DNA of 64,000 nt from Xanthomonas citri pv. mangiferaeindicae. GTDB lineage: Bacteria > Pseudomonadota > Gammaproteobacteria > Xanthomonadales > Xanthomonadaceae. Each line of letters begins with the position of its first letter. Position 1 is the stretch's first letter. The position numbers and the translations under genes are program-made. Below are positions 60,500-64,000 of this stretch, one piece after another. The stretch lies in contig CP016836.1 in the NCBI GenBank assembly GCA_002240395.1, positions 3,658,001 through 3,722,000 of the forward strand, written 5' to 3'. The notes beneath the pieces were generated by a model. It was not told where the DNA came from. It saw only the letters and a program-made list of their open reading frames with translations, and made no database searches.

Positions 60500-61180
60500 T
60501 CAGGCGGTGGCGACCCAGCCGCGAAACGAGAACGCCGCGTAGAACAGCGCGACAGCGTCGAAGCCGGCTTCGCGCAGCAACGCCTCTTCATCCTCAGGCG
60601 CCAGCCACGGCAGACGCGCCGCCATCGTGCGCCCTGTCGCGATCGCGGCCTCAGGCGCCCTGCCTGCACGGTCGGCAAACGCGGCCGACCGCGCCAGCCA
60701 ACGCGCCGCGTCATCGGCCGGCGGCGCATGGTGGGCCACCACCAGTCGCGCGCCACGCCGCAAGCGGCCATGGATCTGACGCAGCGTCCGCAAGCGCGAC
60801 GCCCGGTCGAGAAAATGCAAGGTCAACAGACAGGTCGCGGCATCGAACGGTCCTGCGGGCGCCTGCTCGACCGTGCCTGGCAGCAGCGTCACGCGATCGG
60901 CGAACGGCACGACGGCCCGCCGCGCGAGATCCAGCATCGGACGCGAGGGATCGACGCCGGTGAAGTGCCAGCCTGGTTGCGCCTCGGCCATCGCCGCCAG
61001 TTCCAGCCCACCGCCGGCGCCGACGACCAGCACCTGCGCCTTCGCCGGCGCGCCCTCGGCCAACAGCAGTGTGGTCATGCGATGCAGGTCGGCCAGGCCC
61101 GGGACCTTGGTCGGCGTCGTCGCGGCGTAAGACGCAACGGCCGTGGGATCGTCGAATGGGGAGGCGTCGAGGCGTGTCAT
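60500..61180 (-). CDS. Class I SAM-dependent methyltransferase
   Basis: A 226-residue enzyme with motif I VLVVGAGGGLELAAMAEAQ, acidic loop FTGVDPSRPMLDLA, motif IV FDAATCLLTLHFL and GARLVVAHHAPP, the layout of small CmoA/UbiE-like methyltransferases. The C-terminal EDEEALLREAGFDAVALFYA is typical of the family. The substrate is unknown. Convergent with the glycosylase gene, 2 bp apart. Confidence 0.87.
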   Translation of the reverse strand: MTRLDASPFDDPTAVASYAATTPTKVPGLADLHRMTTLLLAEGAPAKAQVLVVGAGGGLELAAMAEAQPGWHFTGVDPSRPMLDLARRAVVPFADRVTLLPGTVEQAPAGPFDAATCLLTLHFLDRASRLRTLRQIHGRLRRGARLVVAHHAPPADDAARWLARSAAFADRAGRAPEAAIATGRTMAARLPWLAPEDEEALLREAGFDAVALFYAAFSFRGWVATA

Positions 61181-61261
61181 GCGTGCTGTACCGGGCGGTG
61201 GAGCTTGCGATCGGGCGCCATGGGCATCCGGTGTGGGAGCGGGCGTGGGAGGGTGCTTATT

Positions 61262-61280
61262 TGTATCATCAAAAGATACA
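61262..61280. promoter_or_regulatory. AT-rich inverted repeat upstream of the methyltransferase
   Basis: TGTATC-ATCAAAA-GATACA is a perfect 6-bp inverted repeat with a 7-bp spacer, 82-100 bp upstream of the methyltransferase ATG. It is AT-rich in a very GC-rich gap and may be an operator or promoter element. No regulator is assigned. Confidence 0.4.
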
Positions 61281-61423
61281 TTGAGAGAGGTGCAGCGTCA
61301 CCGTGGCCGCCCCCTGTGACCCACTTGGCGACGCACCTGGACCCGCTGAGGCGTGGCGGGCGCTCGATGCAGTCAGCGGCCGATGCTCACGTGTGCGGGC
61401 GTGAGGCTCCGCGACCAAGAGCC

Positions 61424-61610
61424 GAGGCCCTCCCCCACCCGGCACGCGAAGCGTGCCGACCTCCCCCGCACGCGGGGGAGGTTTGGCAACGCAGTCTTCG
61501 TCATCCCCAAAGAGCAGCGACCTCCCGCGCGCGCGGGGGAGGTTTGGCAACGCGGTCTTCGTCATCCCCGAAGAGCAGCGACCTCCCCCGCGCGCGGGGA
61601 GGTTTCATCG
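61424..61610. repeat. 61-bp tandem repeats with CCTCCCCCGC palindromes
   Basis: Units begin GACCTCCC at 61458, 61519 and 61580; two full units share GAGGTTTGGCAACGC, TCTTCGTCATCCCC and AAGAGCAGC, and the third is partial. Each contains a CCTCCC...GGGGGAGG palindrome. The 443-bp gap (61181-61623) has no gene apart from these and the inverted repeat at 61262. Confidence 0.8.
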
Positions 61611-61623
61611 GCGCGCGGCGGCG

Positions 61624-62499
61624 TCAGGCGTACAGCGCGGCGTAGCCGTCACGATCGACCTGGCTCAGGCCCAGGCGGTCGAACTGCGCCCACATGGCGT
61701 GCCAGCGCGTCGCGTCGCGGACCACCGGATCGATCAGTCGTGGGCAGGTGTCGGCAATGATCGCGTCCATCAGCGGGGTCGGCGTGGTGCCGCTGTAGGC
61801 GTACCACAGCGCGGCTGCCTGGCCGGGATCCTCGCGGCACAGCCGCGCGCCCTGCCCGATCAGCCGGGTCACGGTCGCGACCACCTCGGGGTGTTCGGCA
61901 AGAAAGCCCTGCGAGGTGAACAGTTCCAGGGCCGAGAAGTTCGCAAGCCCCACGTCATCGGTGGTGATGAAGTCGGTGTCCAGCCCGGCCTGCCGTGCCT
62001 CGACGCCCTCGAAGTTGGCAAAGCACAGCCAGGCCCCATCGAAGCCCGCGCGCAGATTGGCCAGATGCTCGAACCCGGCACTCTCGATCCGCACCTGCGC
62101 AGGATCGAATGCCGCGCCCCGGGCCGTGCACCAGCGCGCCAGGATCTCCACTGCGATCGCATCGGTCACACCGCCGGCAACCGGCGAGGCCAAGCGCACC
62201 TCACCGCCTTCGAGCAGCCGCGTTCCTGCGGCGCGCTGCAGCACGATGCCGCCATCGGTCTCGAAGAAGCAGCCCAATGCGCGCAGACCGGGTCGGTCGG
62301 CGTCGATCATGTGCAGCGGCTCGTTGCAGGCGAACGCGATCTCGCCGGCCGCCACCGCGGCCAAGCCATCGTAATGGTCGTCCGGCACCTGCAGTGCGAG
62401 GTCGAGCCCGGCATCGCGATACCAGCCGAGTTCGATGCCGGCGATCAACGGCAGGTGGTCGGGATTGAGGAACCACTCGAGGGACAGTTGCAGCTTCAT
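61624..62499 (-). CDS. ThiY/THI5-like (NMT1) substrate-binding-fold protein without leader
   Basis: A 291-residue protein of the ABC thiamine-precursor binding family: LQLSLEWFLNPDHLPLIAGI, GWYRDAGLDLALQVPDDHYD and GEIAFACNEPLHMIDADRPG. There is no signal peptide before MKLQLSLEW, and no permease or ATPase gene is nearby, unlike ThiXYZ systems. The His in NEPLHMI aligns by eye with the His that yeast Thi5 uses as pyrimidine precursor, but the CCCFC motif of Thi5 is missing. So it may be a cytoplasmic binding protein or enzyme. Upstream codons in frame carry no leader either. Confidence 0.78.
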   Translation of the reverse strand: MKLQLSLEWFLNPDHLPLIAGIELGWYRDAGLDLALQVPDDHYDGLAAVAAGEIAFACNEPLHMIDADRPGLRALGCFFETDGGIVLQRAAGTRLLEGGEVRLASPVAGGVTDAIAVEILARWCTARGAAFDPAQVRIESAGFEHLANLRAGFDGAWLCFANFEGVEARQAGLDTDFITTDDVGLANFSALELFTSQGFLAEHPEVVATVTRLIGQGARLCREDPGQAAALWYAYSGTTPTPLMDAIIADTCPRLIDPVVRDATRWHAMWAQFDRLGLSQVDRDGYAALYA

Positions 62500-62669
62500 G
62501 TGGACCACTTGCGGACCGGAAAGGGCGCACAGGGTAAAGGAACGCCCCCCTGCCGGCAGCGGTCGGCCGCATCCGCGCATATGCCTTCGGCCATGCGCCA
62601 TGCGCGTCATCGGAGACGACGCGCGCCATCTCTTCAAAGACAGCGCGCCGCTCGCGACCGCATCGCGAC

Positions 62670-62701
62670 GGAATCGCCGGCCCCTGCGAGCCGGCGATTC
62701 C
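62670..62701 (-). terminator. Hairpin after the small exported protein gene
   Basis: Perfect 11-bp arms (GGAATCGCCGG and complement) with a 10-nt loop lie 24 bp past the stop on the minus strand. No T-run. Confidence 0.55.
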
Positions 62702-62725
62702 CGCATCGATGAGGCAGCGCCGCGA

Positions 62726-62998
62726 TCAGTCGTCGACGGTGCAGCCCAGCGACACGCGCATGTGGATGTAGCCGGTGGCCGGATCGACCCACTCGGCCAG
62801 CACGGTGAGCTCCTGGCCGGCCTGGCCCCAGTTGTTGTAGCACTGCTCGTAAGCCGCACGCTCGGCGTACTCGAGCGCCTCCTGCTGGGTCCGGCCATAG
62901 CCTTCGCCGACGACGTCGTAATGATGGCGTGCGGCGAACGCCGCCGTGCTCGACAGGGCCGCCAGCAGCAGAACCCCGGTGATTGTCCGCGTCTTCAT
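62726..62998 (-). CDS. Small exported protein, 90 aa
   Basis: MKTRTITGVLLLAALSSTAA is a signal peptide, cut after AFA; GGAG precedes ATG 62998 closely. The mature ~67 residues (RHHYDVVGEGYGRTQQEALE, AAYEQCYNNWGQAGQ, HMRVSLGC) contain two Cys that may pair. The pattern of a repeating aromatic/Gly start and a C-terminal CTVDD is not a family I can name. It is a monocistronic periplasmic or secreted protein. Confidence 0.75.
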   Translation of the reverse strand: MKTRTITGVLLLAALSSTAAFAARHHYDVVGEGYGRTQQEALEYAERAAYEQCYNNWGQAGQELTVLAEWVDPATGYIHMRVSLGCTVDD

Positions 62999-63546
62999 CC
63001 TGGTCTCCATTCGCTTGGGGGAGCCCGCATCATGCACGCGCTGCAAGACCAGGAGATTGAATGCGGGTGTCGCGCGCATGACAACGTGCGTGGCATCGCG
63101 ACGGCCTCGACAGCTCATTGCGGACCGAGTGCACAGTTTCCCGCCACCCCGGGCATCGGCATCGCCTCAATGTCGGAAAAGGAGCGCTGGTTGGCATTCA
63201 GTCAGCGCATTCGCGCTTGACCGCAATCACTCGGCCGCCCTAGGGTCGAAATGCGCCGGGAACACGCGGCAGAGGCCTTGCGATCGCGGCGCGTCGTGTC
63301 AGCAAGCTCGTTCCGGATCAGGATGCCGGACGGCAATCGCAGTGGTCCACGTCCATCGTTTTTGTCGCCACCGGGTCATCGACATCCACCGTGCGGTTGT
63401 ACCAGGCGCATGCCGCACCACGATCATGTCCTGCGGCGTCGACGGATGGACGAGGCGGTCGACGACCGCACTGCGTTGCCTTCGACGTCGGACCCGAGGC
63501 GGACCGCTGGGACGGCCCACTTCGAATGCACAAGGAGGAAGCACCC
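62999..63546. other. 548-bp intergenic region, no gene
   Basis: No supported gene. A weak promoter candidate for the protease gene is TTGACC (63216-63221) and TAGGGT (63240-63245) with an 18-bp spacer. A long 5' leader of ~300 bp would follow. No repeat seen. Confidence 0.3.
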
Positions 63547-64000
63547 ATGCACACCCTGCACGCAGCCGTCCGCCGCACCCTCGCCCTCGCCCTGCTCTCG
63601 GCTGCCGCCGCGGGCGGCAGTGCCCTGGCCGCGCAACCCGGCCTGCCGAGCCTGGACCCCGGCATGGTCGCCGCGCTGGAACGCGACCTGGGCATGACCC
63701 AGGACCAGTACCGCGTGACCGTGGATGTCGAGCGCCAAGTACCTGCGGCCGAAGCCACGGCGCGCCAACTGTATGGCGACAGCTACGCCGGCACCTGGAT
63801 CGAACACGACGCCGACGGGCATCCGCGCCTGGTGGTGGGCACCGCAGTCCAGGGCCGCCAGCGGCTGCCGGCGGTCGAAGGCGCCGACGTGCGCCAGGTG
63901 CGCTACAGCCTGTATGAGCTCGAGCAGGCCGTGCACGCGCTCGATCAGTCAGCCACCTCGCGCATCATGCGCCGGCTCGACGGCGTGCAATCCTGGGGCG
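63547..64000 (+). CDS. Alpha-lytic-protease-type S1 peptidase precursor (prodomain only; cut by right edge)
   Basis: ATG 63547 sits six bases after AAGGAGGAAG, an excellent ribosome site. A ~29-residue signal peptide (ending ALAAQ) is followed by a prodomain: LERDLGMTQDQYRVTVDVE, LYGDSYAGTWIEHDADGH, LVVGTAVQ, VEGADVRQVRYSLYELEQAV. This is the Pro_Al_protease module that folds the mature chymotrypsin-like protease in the periplasm and is then removed. The catalytic domain lies beyond the window. Such proteases are typical of Lysobacter-like predators; the mature type (serine family S1E or relative) is inferred. Confidence 0.85.
   Translation, partial: MHTLHAAVRRTLALALLSAAAAGGSALAAQPGLPSLDPGMVAALERDLGMTQDQYRVTVDVERQVPAAEATARQLYGDSYAGTWIEHDADGHPRLVVGTAVQGRQRLPAVEGADVRQVRYSLYELEQAVHALDQSATSRIMRRLDGVQSWG

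Noticed and set aside
61458..61605. CRISPR array
   Set aside because: The 61-bp units are near-identical throughout, without unique spacers, and there are no cas genes.
1..64000. tRNA, rRNA, insertion sequences, restriction or phage-defence systems
   Set aside because: None was found by eye: no transposase, integrase, toxin-antitoxin or nuclease/methylase module could be supported.

Overview
The window is high-GC chromosomal DNA of a free-living gammaproteobacterium, most likely of the family Lysobacteraceae/Xanthomonadaceae (Luteimonas/Lysobacter-like). That placement rests on family content: a DUF3247 protein, an S46 dipeptidyl peptidase, an alpha-lytic-protease-type precursor at the right edge, many secreted or lipoprotein hydrolases, and dispersed palindromic intergenic repeats. 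I see no rRNA, tRNA, CRISPR array, prophage or insertion sequence. Genus is inference.

Layout. 1-7.8 kb: a secreted metallophosphoesterase cut by the left edge, an RluA-type pseudouridine synthase, an S46 peptidase, then a tightly overlapping three-gene operon (N-formylglutamate amidohydrolase, QEGLA-motif zinc protein, glutathione-synthetase-like ATP-grasp enzyme) whose product is unknown. 7.8-19.8 kb: an FdhF/YdeP-type molybdopterin oxidoreductase, a Crp/Fnr-like regulator, small envelope proteins including a tandem pair of MliC lysozyme-inhibitor lipoproteins (the first frameshifted), an amidohydrolase with DUF2789, DUF998/DUF1328 membrane proteins sharing one frame, a ROK-family kinase, a YkgJ protein, an SDR and a glycine-zipper protein. 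19.9-29.4 kb: nitroreductase, short-chain fatty acid transporter, secreted M13 peptidase, a lipoprotein aldose-epimerase-like protein, a GH16 beta-glucanase with a LacI-type operator, glutaminase and a glutathionyl-hydroquinone-reductase-like GST.

29.4-38.5 kb is one minus-strand locus for cbb3 cytochrome oxidase: ccoNOQP, a small membrane protein, ccoG, fixH, ccoI, ccoS and a TauE/SafE protein. Nearly every junction is a 1-11 bp overlap, and a perfect FNR-type box upstream of ccoN implies induction at low oxygen. 38.7-47.4 kb holds small housekeeping genes, an aldo/keto reductase with a divergent TetR regulator and its likely operator, hemerythrin, DUF488, DUF4142, AraC regulator, a frameshifted EamA transporter, an acyltransferase and a ParB-like protein.

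47.4-55.9 kb is a coherent amino-sugar (probably galactosamine/GalNAc) cluster: BadF-type sugar kinase, AgaS isomerase/deaminase, GatZ/KbaZ, a DMT transporter, a Tat-exported GH36 glycosidase, a lipoprotein amidohydrolase and a DeoR/AgaR regulator, with TTTCGTT-type repeats in both intergenic regions. 56-64 kb: an LD-carboxypeptidase, a GAF-PAS-GGDEF-EAL protein (frameshifted), an Fpg/Nei glycosylase whose start region is duplicated, a methyltransferase, a leaderless ThiY/THI5-like protein, a small exported protein and the prodomain of an alpha-lytic-type protease.

Three genes (MliC, EamA, GAF-GGDEF-EAL) each break by an apparent one-base loss in a short C/G run. This could be real decay, but the uniform pattern suggests homopolymer errors in the assembly.
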